The notes under the pieces: generated by a model
Databases searched by the model: none
Seen by the model: only the letters and a program-made list of their open reading frames with translations
What the model was told of the DNA's origin: nothing
Origin: Castor canadensis
Lineage: Eukaryota > Chordata > Mammalia > Rodentia > Castoridae
Reading direction: 5' to 3'
DNA: 64,000 bases
Assembly: GCF_047511655.1 (NCBI RefSeq)
Contig: NC_133400.1
Coordinates: 36,100,001 to 36,164,000 of the forward strand
Shown: positions 1 through 10,574 of the stretch, piece by piece
Numbering within the stretch: the first letter of the stretch is position 1
Layout of the letters: each line of letters opens with the position of its first letter
Translations under genes and position numbers: made by a program

Positions 1-545
1 AAGGAAATAATAAAGATTAGATAAAAATTAGAGCAGAAATAAATAAAAAACATAGAACAGAAAAACAATAGAGAAAATCAATGAAACCAAAGTTGGTTCT
101 TCAAAAAGACCAACAAAATTGAAAAACCTTTAGCTAGACTGACTAAGAAAAAAGGAGAGAAGATTCAAATTACTAAAATCACAAGTAATGACCTACAAAA
201 TTGAACCAGGAATATAAAAACCACTTGAACAAGCCTATAACAAGCAATGAGATTGAGGCAGTAATAAAGACTCCCAACAAAGGAAAGTCCAGGACCAAAT
301 GGATTTACTGCTAAATCCTACCAGACCTTTACAGAAGAACTGACACCAATGCTCCTCAAACAATTCCATGGAATAGAAAGGGAGGAAATGCCACCAAACA
401 CATCTTATGAAGCCAGTATGACCCAGACACGAAAATCAGATAAAGACAGAAGGAAAAAAGAAATTCATACCCGATTTCTTTGATGACTATAGATGCAAAA
501 ATTCTCAATAAAATACTCGCAAACTGAATTCAACAGCACATTAGC
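1..545 (+). mobile_element. L1 ORF2 fragment (reverse transcriptase region)
   Basis: A decayed piece of LINE-1 ORF2 that begins outside the window. The DNA follows the familiar ORF2 stretch running from the linker before the reverse transcriptase into its first blocks (phrases such as 'caatgagattga', 'ctcccaacaaag', 'gatgcaaaaattctcaa', 'gaattcaacagcacatta'). A segment of roughly 150 bp of normal ORF2 is missing near 188-200, and the frame is broken by stops and indels, so it is a dead fragment. Confidence 0.8.
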
Positions 546-1650
546 AAGGTGAGGATGTCACTTAAGCTTTCAGAGCTGCAACTCCACTCACAGAGTGGCA
601 AGGCCAGCCCAGATCAATTGGTATTTCAACAAAAAGTCTCACTCTCCCACTCCTTTCTACCAAAGCTGTGCAGTCCAAAACAACTCCACAGGCAAAGCTC
701 TGTTAAAAAGAATTTCCCAGGAGTGTATCAACCATGAGGGCCACCCCTCCTGAGGCCCTGCCACTCTGCTTGCACCCTAAACTAGGAATGTCTACCTACT
801 ATTGCAAAAACCTCCTGACAAGAAAAACTGGTCTGGCAGACCAAAACCCTCAAGAGGTGCAGCCTGTCCTCCTGAAGCTGTTCTCATAACAACTGTGCAA
901 GAGAGACCAACTTAGACAAAACCCAGTGCATACCAACACTCCTTTTCAGCAACAAATATACACTTTTTTGCTAATTTGTTTTCTTTTGGTTGTTGTTTTT
1001 TCTTGTTTTAAAATTTGGTTTCTTTTTGTCAGAATCTTTTTTTTGTTTGTTTGTTGTGGGACACAGGTTTAAATTCAGGGCTCCATGTTTGCAAAGCAGG
1101 TTCTCTACCACTTGAGCCACACCTTCAGTTCATTTTGCTATTGTTGTTTTGGAGATGGGGTCTCACAAACTATTTGCCTGCACTGACCTCAAATTGTGAT
1201 CCTCCCAATCTCAGCCTCCCAAATAGCTAGGATTACAGGTGTGAGCCACCAGTACCCAGCTCAGAATCTTCTTTTTATTTCTTAATTTTTTATTCATATC
1301 TCTCAAACCTTTCTCTAGTTCTCTGTTATAACTATTCAGCACTCTCTCATACCATCACCACCTGTACCCACGTCCTATTCTGTCTTCCTGCTCCCTCTCT
1401 TCCCCCACCCATCACTTACATTATTCAGTTCTAATTCTACACCACTCAACCCCTTCAGCAACCAGTTCATCCCCAGGAACCAGAGCTGTGTCCCCATATA
1501 GCCTGAATGGGGACACAACAGATAAGGGCTCCAGCTGTTTCTTACTTGTTCAAATATTTGGTTTATTACTGAATAGCTGGCCTTGTTGCTGCAGGTGGTT
1601 TTCCCATATATGCAAGGAAGTAAAAGAGACACAGCTAAACAGCATAAATC
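546..1650 (+). other. possible L1 5' UTR-like sequence
   Basis: Non-coding sequence between an ORF2 fragment and an ORF1-like fragment. Its position directly before ORF1-like sequence suggests an L1 5' UTR, but I do not recognise the bases themselves. It is interrupted by a minus-strand SINE at 1051-1262. The short open frames here have no recognisable product. Confidence 0.3.
1051..1262 (-). mobile_element. B1-ID dimeric SINE
   Basis: Read on the minus strand, the B1 half ends near 1145 and is followed by an ID half with box-like 'ctcaagtggtagag' and 'gttcaaa' signals and an A-rich tail. It is diverged by many substitutions. Confidence 0.75.
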
Positions 1651-2357
1651 ACAGCATAAATACTTTAAAATGAAAAGCCAAGACAGTGTCCCCCCAACAA
1701 AACCCCATGAAACTCCACAACTGAATCCAAAGATAATGCATTGGCTGAAATGTCTGCTAGAGAATTCAGAGTGCAACTGTTAAAAATGGCCAGTGTTGGG
1801 GTGGAGGTGTGACTTAAGCAGTACAGCACCTGCTAGCAAGTGCAAAGCCCTGAGTTCAAACCCCAGTAGTGCCAAAAAAAAAAAAGGTCAATGACCTCAA
1901 AGAGAATTCAAATAAACAAATAAAGTTAGGAAATCAATTCCAAACAAGGAAGTCAGCAACATGGATGAGAAAGTCAGCAAAGAAATGGAAATAATGGGGA
2001 AAAAAGTAGAAATGCAGAAAAGAAAAACCTCAATAAATCAAATAAAAATCTGAGTGTATAGCATTATCAGAGATATTGCACACATTCACAAAGAAGAAAA
2101 TGAATACCTAAGATTACAACATACAAGAACGCTGAGACACAACCAAAAGACCAAGAGCCAAGACCAAAGACTAAGAATTCACAGGGTGGAAGGAGCAGAA
2201 ATACAAACTAAAGGCACAGGAAACCTATTCAATAAAACCACAGCAAAAAGTTTCCCAAGTCTATGTAGTGATACAGACACCCATGTACAGGAGGCATTTT
2301 GAACTCCAAATAGACATGACCAGAAAGAACAACTCCACATAATTAAATTACCAAAAG
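1650..2357 (+). mobile_element. L1 ORF1-like fragment
   Basis: The sequence resembles the 5' part of LINE-1 ORF1. The opening reads like an L1 ORF1 start ('aaaagccaagacagtgtc'), followed by Lys/Glu-rich coiled-coil-like sequence and a later part like the ORF1 C-terminal half. The reading frame is broken and an ID element sits inside it at 1797-1884. The match is from memory of L1 sequence, not an alignment. Confidence 0.5.
1797..1884 (+). mobile_element. ID-type SINE monomer
   Basis: A tRNA-derived SINE with A box- and B box-like segments ('gagttcaaaccccagta') and an A12 tail, lying inside the ORF1-like L1 fragment and therefore younger than it. Confidence 0.8.
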
Positions 2358-2358
2358 T

Positions 2359-2577
2359 AGCCAGGTGCCAGTGGCTCACCTTCTAATCCTAGCTACTCAG
2401 GAGGCTGAGATCAGAAAGATCGAGGTTTGAGGCCAGCCCAGGCAAACAGTATGAGAGAGCCCCATCTCGAAAATAACCACAGCAAAACAGTGGAGGTATG
2501 GCTCAAGTGGCAGAGCACCTGCTTTGCAAGCACAAAGCCCTGAATTCAAATCCCAGTCTCACCAAAAAAAAAAAAGG
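2359..2577 (+). mobile_element. B1-ID dimeric SINE, near full length
   Basis: Left half is 7SL-derived B1 ('gtggctcac...taatcctagctactcaggaggctgag'). A short A-rich linker joins it to a right ID half ('ggctcaagtggcagagcacctg') and an A12 tail. This is the commonest young-looking repeat of the window. Confidence 0.87.
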
Positions 2578-2605
2578 AAAAATTAAACTTTTGAAAATAA
2601 AAATA

Positions 2606-2780
2606 GCTGGGTATTGTGGAGCATACTTGTAATCCAAGCACTCAGGAAGCTGAGGCAGAAGGAGCACAAGTTCGAGGCCAGCCTGGGCTACATAGTAAAA
2701 CACTGTCAAAGGAAAGGAAGGAAAGAAGGAAGGATGGAAGGGAAGGAGGGACAGAGGGAAAGAAGAAAAAAAGAAAACAT
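2606..2780 (+). mobile_element. B1 monomer with GGAA-rich tail
   Basis: B1 monomer ending 'tgggctacatagtaaaacactgtc', followed from about 2708 by an expanded purine microsatellite (GGAA/GAAA units) grown from the SINE tail. No ID half is attached. Confidence 0.75.
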
Positions 2781-3025
2781 TTAAAAGACATCAAGTAAGA
2801 TACAGGTCCAAATATCTGAAGATATTACTCAAGACCAAGAAGTATTTATGTAGAAAACGTTGACAAGTTCTTAGAACACCTCAAATCCAGTCCAAATGAC
2901 CCCAGAGTAAGAAGACATGAACAGCATTCTGAATGGTCCTGTTCAAAAGGCCTACATGTGGGCCACCCTAGAACACATTTGAGTTGTGACCTCTGTCTGG
3001 GTTCCTTCTGATCTTTTCTGGTCTT

Positions 3026-3118
3026 TTTGTTTTTTGGGGCTTTTTGGTGGGACTAGGGATTGAACTCAGCCTCACACTTGTGGCAGGCACTCTACCACTT
3101 GAGCCACACCTCCATCCC
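3026..3118 (-). mobile_element. ID-type SINE monomer
   Basis: Minus-strand ID element with its T-rich (tail) end at 3026-3040 and 'ctctaccacttgagccacacct' as the reverse complement of its A box region. Confidence 0.77.
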
Positions 3119-3464
3119 TCTCTGTGTCTCTTGATGACACACTCTTGGGTTTCCCAAGCACTGTCCTGAAGCAGGGCCCAGGTATAGAGGGGAGTGTGAC
3201 TTACAGAGGTCCACAAGTACCTAAAAGTATCTGGATGGCCCAGTTTGATACTACTGACCACTAGCAGGATCCCACGACTGCCCCTCCTATAAAAGCTTGC
3301 CCACTGGGAGAAAGGTGCCCACCCGTGTGCGGGGGAGTCCAGCTAGCTCTGCAGATTATGTTTCTTGTGCTCCGCCCATTAGCCTCCTTTTCAGGGTTGG
3401 CAGGGAAGTAATGAGGGCTGACCCACTGAAGATCCCAATTGTCTTCTTTGAAATCCTGGTAGGG

Positions 3465-3574
3465 GGGCGGAGTGGGTGGTAAGGGAGGGGGTGGGGGCAG
3501 GGGGGAGAAATGAACCAAGCCTTGTATGCACATATGAATAATAAAAGAAAAATGAAAAAAAAAAACAAAAAAAA
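3465..3574 (+). mobile_element. 5'-truncated L1 3' end with target-site duplication
   Basis: A 110 bp insert made of a G-rich polypurine tract, then 'gagaaatgaaccaagccttg', 'tgcacatatgaataataaaag' and an A-rich tail. It is flanked by perfect 15 bp direct repeats, GAAATCCTGGTAGGG, at 3450-3464 and 3575-3589. G-rich tract, AATAAA-like signal and poly(A) are typical of a rodent L1 3' UTR, but a non-autonomous element using the same end is possible. Confidence 0.7.
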
Positions 3575-3655
3575 GAAATCCTGGTAGGGTTGTATTTCCC
3601 CACTCCTTTGAAATTAGATGAGGTGGTCAGGCATGGTGGTGCAGAAGGAACAAGG

Positions 3656-3744
3656 GGGCTGGCGGAGTTGCTCAAGTGGTGGAGAATCTGCCTAGCAAGC
3701 AGGAGGCCCTGAGTTCAAGCCCCGGGACAGCTAAATAAATAAAT
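3656..3744 (+). mobile_element. ID-type SINE monomer
   Basis: Starts 'gggggctggcggagttgctcaagtg' and ends in 'gagttcaagccccgggac' plus a (AAAT)n tail. Confidence 0.8.
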
Positions 3745-4009
3745 CACCCAAGTTGTGGACTCAGTGACAGCCACAGCAAATGGACAAAAGGAGTGTTTCC
3801 TTTGCCTCCACCATGGCAGCTGAGTATGGGGCGAAGCTGCGTGGTGTGTCACCGCACACAGACCAACAATCCACACTACAGACATGCTCATGAAGCTGCA
3901 CTTCAATGTTTAATTCGCTGAAACTGGAAGGGTTCACATAAAAATATGAATTTCTGGACTGCTTAGGAGAAACTAGAATACCTATCCAGTTTGGTCCGCG
4001 TGTTTGTTT

Positions 4010-4241
4010 GTTTGTTTTGGTAGTACTAGGGTTTGAACTCAGGGCCTCACGTTTGCTTTGAGTCATTCCGCCAACCCTTTTTTTGTGTTAGGTATCATTC
4101 CGCCAACCCTTTTTTTGTGTTAGGTATTTTCAAGATAGTGTCTTTTGAACTATTTCTTGGGGCCGGCCTCAAACTGAGATCCTCCTAATCTCTGCCTCCC
4201 AAGTGGCTAGGATTACAGGCGAGAGCCACCGGTGCTCAGCT
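4010..4241 (-). mobile_element. B1-ID dimeric SINE with internal 32 bp duplication
   Basis: Minus-strand dimer: ID half near 4010-4080, B1 half near 4128-4241. The junction contains a perfect 32 bp tandem duplication (4063-4094 and 4095-4126), so this copy is longer than its relatives. Confidence 0.82.
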
Positions 4242-4438
4242 GGCCCTGCATTCTTAATTAAATTCAGAATTAAAATCAGAGCTACTGCTCCATCCAGGAT
4301 CAGAGTGCACCTAAATGCCACCATCGTTACTATCCCCTGCTGTCTTCACGTCAGTTGCCTTCATTCACTTGTGTTAATGTGCCTGAACTCGGAAAGCAGT
4401 TCAGTTGTGACCTCTGTGTCTCTTGACCCTTAACCCCC

Positions 4439-4628
4439 CCACACACACACACACACATACTCTTCTTTCCTTGAGCCACTCTGCCATCCCTTTTTTGTGA
4501 TGGGTTTTTTGAGATAGGGTCTCAGCAACTATTTGCCCAGGCTGGCTTTGAACCTTAATCTTCCTGATCTCTGCCTCCTGAGTAGCTAGGATTAGGATTA
4601 CAGGAGTGAGCCACTGGTTCCCAGCTCC
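4439..4628 (-). mobile_element. B1-ID dimeric SINE, truncated, with CA repeat
   Basis: A (CA)n run at 4441-4458 abuts a minus-strand dimer that keeps only the start of the ID half (about 4465-4490) and a full B1 half to 4628. A 6 bp doubling ('aggattaggatta') lies in the B1 part. Confidence 0.78.
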
Positions 4629-5123
4629 ATCCGTCTTCTGTTGCCTGAAATGTCGTCTCTTCCCCACCCGCCCCTCGATACATCCACTGGCTGAGAGAAG
4701 CCTGTTGTCTATGATGTCCAGGCTCCAGCTGACCTTCAGTCACAGACACCAGGCATCCAGGTCCTGGCACAGTGGGAGAAAGTGGGCATGGGGGGATGGA
4801 CTTCCAGGGAGGCACCTGCAGGAAGCGCCTCTCCTCCTCTCTGTCAAGACTGTCCTCAAGGGTCACGTGTCCATGAGATCTTTCCGAGCCACCTTATTCA
4901 TATAAGGTGATCCCTCCTCCCTCCCTATCCTCCCCATCCTCCTGTCTGTGGCCCTGCTCCTTGTGGCCTGTGCCCTCTAAGGTACTTAAGTACACTTATT
5001 GATTAGAATTAAGCCTCACAGGGGCAGGAAAGCATCTGTTGTTTTCACTGGTGCATCCCAGGTAACCAGGACAAGCCACGATAACAACAGGATGTACTTT
5101 CTTTCATATTACTCATTGATAAT

Positions 5124-5328
5124 TTTTTGGCAGTACTGGGGTTTGAACTCAGAGCCTCAGACTTGCTAATCAGGTGCTCTACCACTTGAACCACTCCACC
5201 AGCCTTATTTTGTATTTTCAAGATAGGGTCTCACAAACTATTTGCTCTAGCTGGCTTTGAACCTCAGTCTTCCTGATCTCCACCTCCCAAACAGCAAGGA
5301 TTACAGGTGTGAGCCACCGGCACCTGGG
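5124..5328 (-). mobile_element. B1-ID dimeric SINE
   Basis: Both halves are present on the minus strand, with the ID tail end at 5124-5136 and the B1 5' end at about 5325. Confidence 0.82.
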
Positions 5329-6177
5329 TCTGCCAGCTTTTCTGTTCTCATTGTGAGACCTTGAGGACTGGAGTTTTTCTTCTCCAGTAATCCCAGAAAG
5401 AGTACCAAATGCACACATGCTAGGCACTCAGCAAAAACAGAGGGGAGGGAAGCAGGAAGAAGGCAAGGGAGGAAGGAAGGCCATCATTGGGTTTCAAATA
5501 CTCAGTGATCCTTCTGGGACATAGTGAGACTGCACATCTCTGCCCACTCCAGCTCAAGCACAACCCTGTGACCTGTTCTGCCATGAAGTACAAGTGAAAA
5601 TGACAGCTTCAAGGCAGAAGCTGGAGGCCAGCCTGCAGTCGGCGTGGAAATGCACTGAGATGACACCTTTGTCACCAGGGTCCCAGTGACTGCAGACACC
5701 TGGTACTCAGTGAGGAAGACATGCTGTCCTTTCCAGCTGCTGAGACCTGGGCTTTTTGCTAACCCAGCAGAACCATATCTGTTCTGATGGACACAGCTAT
5801 GAGGCCTCAGGAAAAATCCTGTCTTTTTAACCTTTTATTCTGAGAATGTTAGATAACCCCTTGTCTTTCCTGCTGTGTACAATTTTAAATCCAATTTTGG
5901 GTTTTCCAAGGGCTTTCCTGGATCCTTTACTGCAAGGTAAAAGGTCATATATACGTATCCCCTCACCTAAAGATTCAGAAAAGTGACAGGCACAACTGTT
6001 TGAGATTCTCTGGGCAGGATAGAGAGCTAACAACTGACCCAGTTCTGACCCCTCACGCAGGGCTCGTGGCCTGGCTCCAGTATGCAAAATAGTGCAAGTC
6101 TAAAAAGAATGAAGTTGGAGCTGTACACCAGAAAGGGCCCCCTTATTGCAACCAAGGAAACATGTCAGAATTGTGAC

Positions 6178-6372
6178 AGTTGTGGACTTTGGAGCCAGGC
6201 TGCCTGGAGCTGCACCCCAGCTCCATCTTCCTACTCAGTGACAGCAAGCAAATTGCTTAATCTCCTCAACCTCCAGTCCCCATCCTTGCAGGGGGTAATG
6301 ATAGTGATGACTTCATACTCTGAGTCTTAAATAAACAGAACTGTGAAGGGGTGTTGCATGACACCTGGCATA
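6178..6372 (+). mobile_element. MIR SINE
   Basis: Ancient mammalian-wide repeat recognised by the order 'ggactttggagccaggctgcctgg', 'cttaatctcctcaacctccagt' and a 3' part ending 'cacctggcatac'. Strongly diverged. Confidence 0.7.
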
Positions 6373-6435
6373 CAAGATCAGCTGTTACCGTGCTGATTCT
6401 CTATTACTTTAAACCAGTGGCCTTCCAGCATCTTA

Positions 6436-6449
6436 CCACAAGGGGGCAC
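6436..6449 (+). promoter_or_regulatory. CTCF-like motif
   Basis: CCACAAGGGGGCAC matches the CTCF core (CCACNAGGGGGCR). Sequence match only; occupancy cannot be seen. Confidence 0.5.
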
Positions 6450-6602
6450 TGTTGTCCCTGGCCACCCATCCTGAGTCAACAAAGCTTTGTTCCTCAAAAT
6501 GCTAGGTTGGGCAAGGACGGGGCTAGAAAAATATAAGAGATATCATCTGGGTACTCCAGCCAAAAATAGGTCCTCCCTATCACATCAAGAGTGCTGAAAA
6601 AC

Positions 6603-6822
6603 TAGCTGGGCACCTGTGGCTCATGCCTGTAATCCTAGCTATTCGGGAGACAGAGATCAGGAGGATCGAGGTTCAAAGCCAGCCTCGGCAAATAGTTCGA
6701 CAGACCCTATCTCAGAAAAACACATCACAAAGACACAGGGCTGGGAGCATGGCTGAAGTGATAGAGCGCCTGCCTAGAAGCATAAGGCCCTGAGTTCAAA
6801 TACCAGTATCGCAAAAAAAAAC
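6603..6822 (+). mobile_element. B1-ID dimeric SINE, full length
   Basis: B1 half ('gcacctgtggctcatgcctgtaatc' region) at about 6605-6720, ID half at about 6738-6810, ending in an A tail. A clear example of the head-to-tail dimer that typifies this genome. Confidence 0.88.
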
Positions 6823-6837
6823 AAAGGAGTACTGAAA

Positions 6838-6959
6838 CTAGCCAGACATGGTAGATCACACATGTAATCCCAGCACTCAGAAGACTAAGGCAGGAGGATC
6901 TCAAGTGAGACAACCCAAGACCAACATGCCTACATAAAAAGACCCTGTCTCCAAGAAAA
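6838..6959 (+). mobile_element. B1 monomer
   Basis: A 7SL-derived monomer ('catgtaatcccagcactcag' to 'gaccctgtctccaag') placed 15 bp after a dimeric SINE. It lacks the ID half. Confidence 0.78.
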
Positions 6960-7341
6960 GTGCTTTATTTCATTCATTTCTGCTGCCTCTTATACGGGGT
7001 GGGGTTGTCCAGCCTCACCCCACCCCCACACATGGTCATAGTTGGGCAAGGGTGACTGATGCCTACTGCCGAGCAGTCTTCTTGAACCTCAACACTCTTA
7101 GGAATCAAGGTGCAGCTGGTAAGTGTGGGTCTGGGACCCCACGTCTCCAACAAGCCTTCAGTAACACTCCAAGTCCTGACAGCCTAAGTTGCCAGGGTCC
7201 TGCCTGGCAAACAGAAGTGGCCCCCAACTTCTGAGTGCTCGCTATGTGCACCAACAAGCTTCACCCTCACAGTGGCCCCATGAAGCCAATGTGATTGTCG
7301 CTGGCTTATGGGGGAGGGGGCAAGCGTGTTAAGTGTCCTGA

Positions 7342-7410
7342 AGGCCAGGGTGTGGCTCAAATGGTAGAGCACCTGCTTCAAACCCCAGTACTGCCACTAA
7401 AAAAAAAGAA
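7342..7410 (+). mobile_element. ID-type SINE, internally deleted
   Basis: Keeps the A box region ('ggctcaaatggtagagcacc') and the B box ('ttcaaaccccagtactgcc') but has lost about 20 bp between them. Confidence 0.75.
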
Positions 7411-7574
7411 TGCCAGGGTTGTAACAAGCTTCAGTTTGAGTCAGAGCTCAAACCCAATCCACTCTGCTAAAACCGACTGCTACCCTTTAGGTTGAATTGA
7501 AGTAAACACAATGGAGCTTTCTCTCCCTAACTCTCAGGACAAAGAGAGGCCATTTCTTTGTCAGCATTGCAGAG

Positions 7575-7805
7575 TGGTGAAGAAGGGAGATTCTGAGGGG
7601 AGATTCTGGAGCCAGCCCACCTGTATTCACGGTCTGCAGCTTAGGAGTTACGTGACTTAGATGAGTTGCTCAAACTCTCTGTGAGATCTCTTTTTTTCAA
7701 TCTCAAAACGGAGACTGATAACAGATACTTCAGGGAGTTGTCACAAGGGTTGAGTGAGTAATTAGTAAAGTACTTAGCAGAGCACTGGCTCACAGTAAGT
7801 ACTGA
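7575..7805 (+). mobile_element. MIR SINE, long copy
   Basis: Shows the MIR order: 'gattctggagccagcccacctg', 'acgtgacttagatgagttgctc', 'aatctcaaaacggagactgat', 'gttgtcacaagggttgagtga', 'agcagagcactggctcaca'. Confidence 0.8.
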
Positions 7806-8040
7806 GGCTGTGAGAACTAAGGGACAAGTCATCTCCATGGTGACTTTAGGAAGTCCACAGCCCAATGAGGGTGAGTGGAGGGATGAGCTAATGGAAGGTC
7901 CATTTCATCAGTGCCTCCTGGGGGAGATCAAGCAAGCACAGCCAGAGGCAGCCCCCCAACACCTCCCATGCAACTTATAGGAGCTCCTCTGGGTGCACCT
8001 GGCCCCACCCAAGGGGCCAGAGAGGGCATAGATGTGTCTT

Positions 8041-8165
8041 TGTAATTTTTTAAGCCTCAGTCTTTCCTTTCTTTAAAAATACTTATAAAATGGTACCCCC
8101 TCAAAACGCTGCAGTGAGCATTAACTGAGATTTCTTGTAAAGTGGGGCATAGAACCTTGCTAAAG
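8041..8165 (+). mobile_element. MIR SINE 3' half
   Basis: 'taagcctcagtctttcc' through 'aaaatggtacccc' and 'gagcattaactgaga' follow the MIR 3' half. Confidence 0.55.
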
Positions 8166-8399
8166 TGAGCTCTGAGTACACAAGGACTGCTATATTCTCA
8201 CTAAGGCTGGAAGAAGTCTGGAGTTTAAAGCCAGGATTGTGCTTCTCAACATTTGGAGACCCAGACTCATCTCCGGTGCATGTTAAAAATGCCTGCCTGG
8301 GCACCACCCTGGCTCAAGTGGTAAGAGCCGGCCTCCAGCTGAAAAACCTAAACGGCCAGGATCAATTTGCTGGCAGTTTCACCAGGTGTTGAAAGGGGT

Positions 8400-8960
8400 T
8401 CCTGGGGAGGTGGCAGGTGCAGGCCAGATTGACACTGGATCTCACGCTGGAGGCGGTTGTCCGGGCTCGTCCCGGGAGACTGCCAACCAGAGCTCTGGGG
8501 AGCAGTTTCCCACCTGACCCGCGGAGTTGGGGGGAGTCGGCCTGCCCACACCGACACCTGATCGCATACCCTCTGCTGGGAGCCACTGGGTTCTAGGAGC
8601 TTCAGAACACCTCTCTCCAAATCCTGGGAAGCAGGGGGCAGAAGGTGGACCAGAGAAGAAGGTGTGGCTAGAGGGGTCGCTGCCGCTGAGCGGCTTTCCA
8701 TCGGTCCACGCCGCATTTGGGGCTTTGCCACCGCGTTCGGGGATAGCGCGCGCTCGGAGGCTGCACTGGCGCTACAGAAACAGCAGGTGGCGCCACGTGC
8801 GAAGGCGACAGAACAGCGTCCCTCTGCACAGGACGCTTGGTACATGCGGGGGAGCCACCCTGGGTAAGACCTGGAAGTTCCCCGTTGCCCTCTCCGTGTC
8901 TATGCACAACCCTAGCAGGACGAAGGAATGAGGAGGGCGGGACCTGTCAGCAAAGGTCCT
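8400..8960. promoter_or_regulatory. CpG-rich patch, possible enhancer or orphan promoter
   Basis: GC-rich stretch with clustered CpG ('tccgggctcgtcccgggag', 'gatagcgcgcgctcgg') in otherwise AT-rich, SINE-rich DNA, about 12 kb upstream of N4BP1 exon 1. It contains no SINE, a CTCF-like motif at 8780 and an E-box (CACGTG) at 8794-8799. Long open frames on both strands are a composition effect; none matches a protein I know. Confidence 0.45.
8780..8793 (+). promoter_or_regulatory. CTCF-like motif
   Basis: ACAGCAGGTGGCGC fits the CTCF core (CCASYAGRKGGCRS) at all but the second position. It overlaps the edge of the E-box that follows. Confidence 0.5.
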
Positions 8961-9173
8961 TTGGCCAGCTCTGGGCCAGCCCTTAGACCCTAGATGTGGC
9001 TTTTCCAAGACTATACTATTAGCCCACCTGCGCATCAAGGACCAGGTACTTGGTCCTAACGCACCAGCTAGGATGAGTATTTCCCACACCTGAGTCATTT
9101 ACATCCCCTGTAGATACAGCTACATGCCAACTGGGTTATTAGTCAGTTCATAATGCTCTCAAAAACCAACTCA

Positions 9174-9470
9174 AGCCTGGCATGGCAGTATATGCCAGGG
9201 ATCCTAGCACCCAGCTGAGGCAGGAAGATGGGGAGTTCAAGGCCAGCCTGAGCTAGGTGGTGAGACCCTGTATCAAAAAAAGAAAAGAAAAGAAGACTTT
9301 TTTTTTTTTTTTGAGACAGGTGTGGTGATATAGCACAGGCTAGGAAAGAAAAGAAAAAAAGAAAGAAAAGAAAACTTTCATTTTTTGAGACAGAGTCTGG
9401 TGATATAGCCCAGGCTGAGCTTGAACTCACGAACCTGGCCCACATAACCATGCCCATGCCCAGCCTCAAC
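9174..9470. mobile_element. inverted pair of B1 SINEs with A/T-rich junction
   Basis: A plus-strand B1 (9174-9280) faces a minus-strand B1 (about 9379-9470). Between them the start of the second copy is repeated: the segment containing 'gagacag...ggtgatatagc' at 9313 recurs at 9387, a local duplication with a period of about 74 bp. Confidence 0.7.
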
Positions 9471-9479
9471 TCATTTTTT

Positions 9480-10570
9480 TAAAGTTAAATGTAAGAGAGG
9501 TTCATTGTTATAATAACTAGCAGCCCAGTACTTCTCATCAAAACAGAAGAGAAATGTGAAAATAAATACCAGTTACAATTTCTTCAGTCTGGCTATGTAC
9601 CATTGAAAAGCCATCTGACATATCAGGAGGACTGGGGTTCCATACAACCTCTCCCAGGATGTTAGGGAGGGAGAAGGGAGAGGTGAAACAGAGAGAGATA
9701 AGAACACTTTTTACTCCATTGCAAGTAAGAACCCTGACTGACAGTGTGCACCATGCAGCTATTCCATGGCCTTCCTGCCGGATGTGCTTACTTCCGGAAA
9801 CTTCAAGTTATGTTTTACTAGGAAGCTGGAGGGGAAGGGTGGAGAGCTGGCTTCCTGTGTTAGTGCCAAGTGTGCTGGCATCTCAGGGAGGGATGGTCCT
9901 TACAGCCCCAAACCCTATTATCTGATGACTAACTTCCTCTTCCACATCTTCTTGCCTCTGTCCTAGCTCACTGCTGCTGTGGAGGTGGCCTATGGGTGGG
10001 GGAAAATGGCCAAACAGCAGGAAAGACCAAATATCCTAGGAAGACAGAAAGAGGAGGCAGGAGGCCCTTCCCTAGACACAGCCTCAGCACACTTGGGGTC
10101 AGAGAGCTCTGGCCAGTCTGAGTTACGTGGGAGGAAAAGAGCAATGGGAACTTCCCTTTTAGTCTTGGTTTCCTCAACTAAAAGATAAAGATAATGAGTC
10201 AGATGAGACCCTATAGCAAGGGCCAGCCCAAGCCCCTCTCTAGCCCCAGACTCAAGGCTGTCAGAGGGTGAAGAAGCAGGCCAGCCCCATCTGCCTAGAC
10301 AAGCAGGGATTTTATAACAGGATATGCAGGTAGTCTCTTCTGTGTCTTCCCAGAGCCACCAAGAGACTGGTCCGGTAAGAGGATGTTCCTCCAATTGCTG
10401 TGTTCTGTGATCCTGGAGTGCAGAATCATTGTTTGTGCCCTTTAGTCCTAGACATCTTTAGGTCAGGAAGGCCCAAACATTGGTCCTGGGCCATCCCTGA
10501 AGTAGCCTGGTATGAACCAGGCATGGGAGAGTTCTAGGGAAACCAAGGAGCAACTCTGGTTCCACAGACC
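9480..10570. other. intergenic sequence, nothing recognised
   Basis: No SINE, LTR or coding similarity that I can identify. The short ORFs on both strands have no start context or family features. A stretch near 10160-10205 is weakly MIR-like. Confidence 0.4.
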
Positions 10571-10574
10571 TGCT

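Noticed and set aside
3768..3906. Possible processed pseudogene on the minus strand
   Set aside because: The short frame does not resemble a protein I know, and there is no poly(A) tail or target repeat of its own.
8348..8845. 165-codon minus-strand and 134-codon plus-strand frames in the CpG-rich patch
   Set aside because: Overlapping frames on both strands in GC-rich DNA, with no domain, no splice structure and poor start context.
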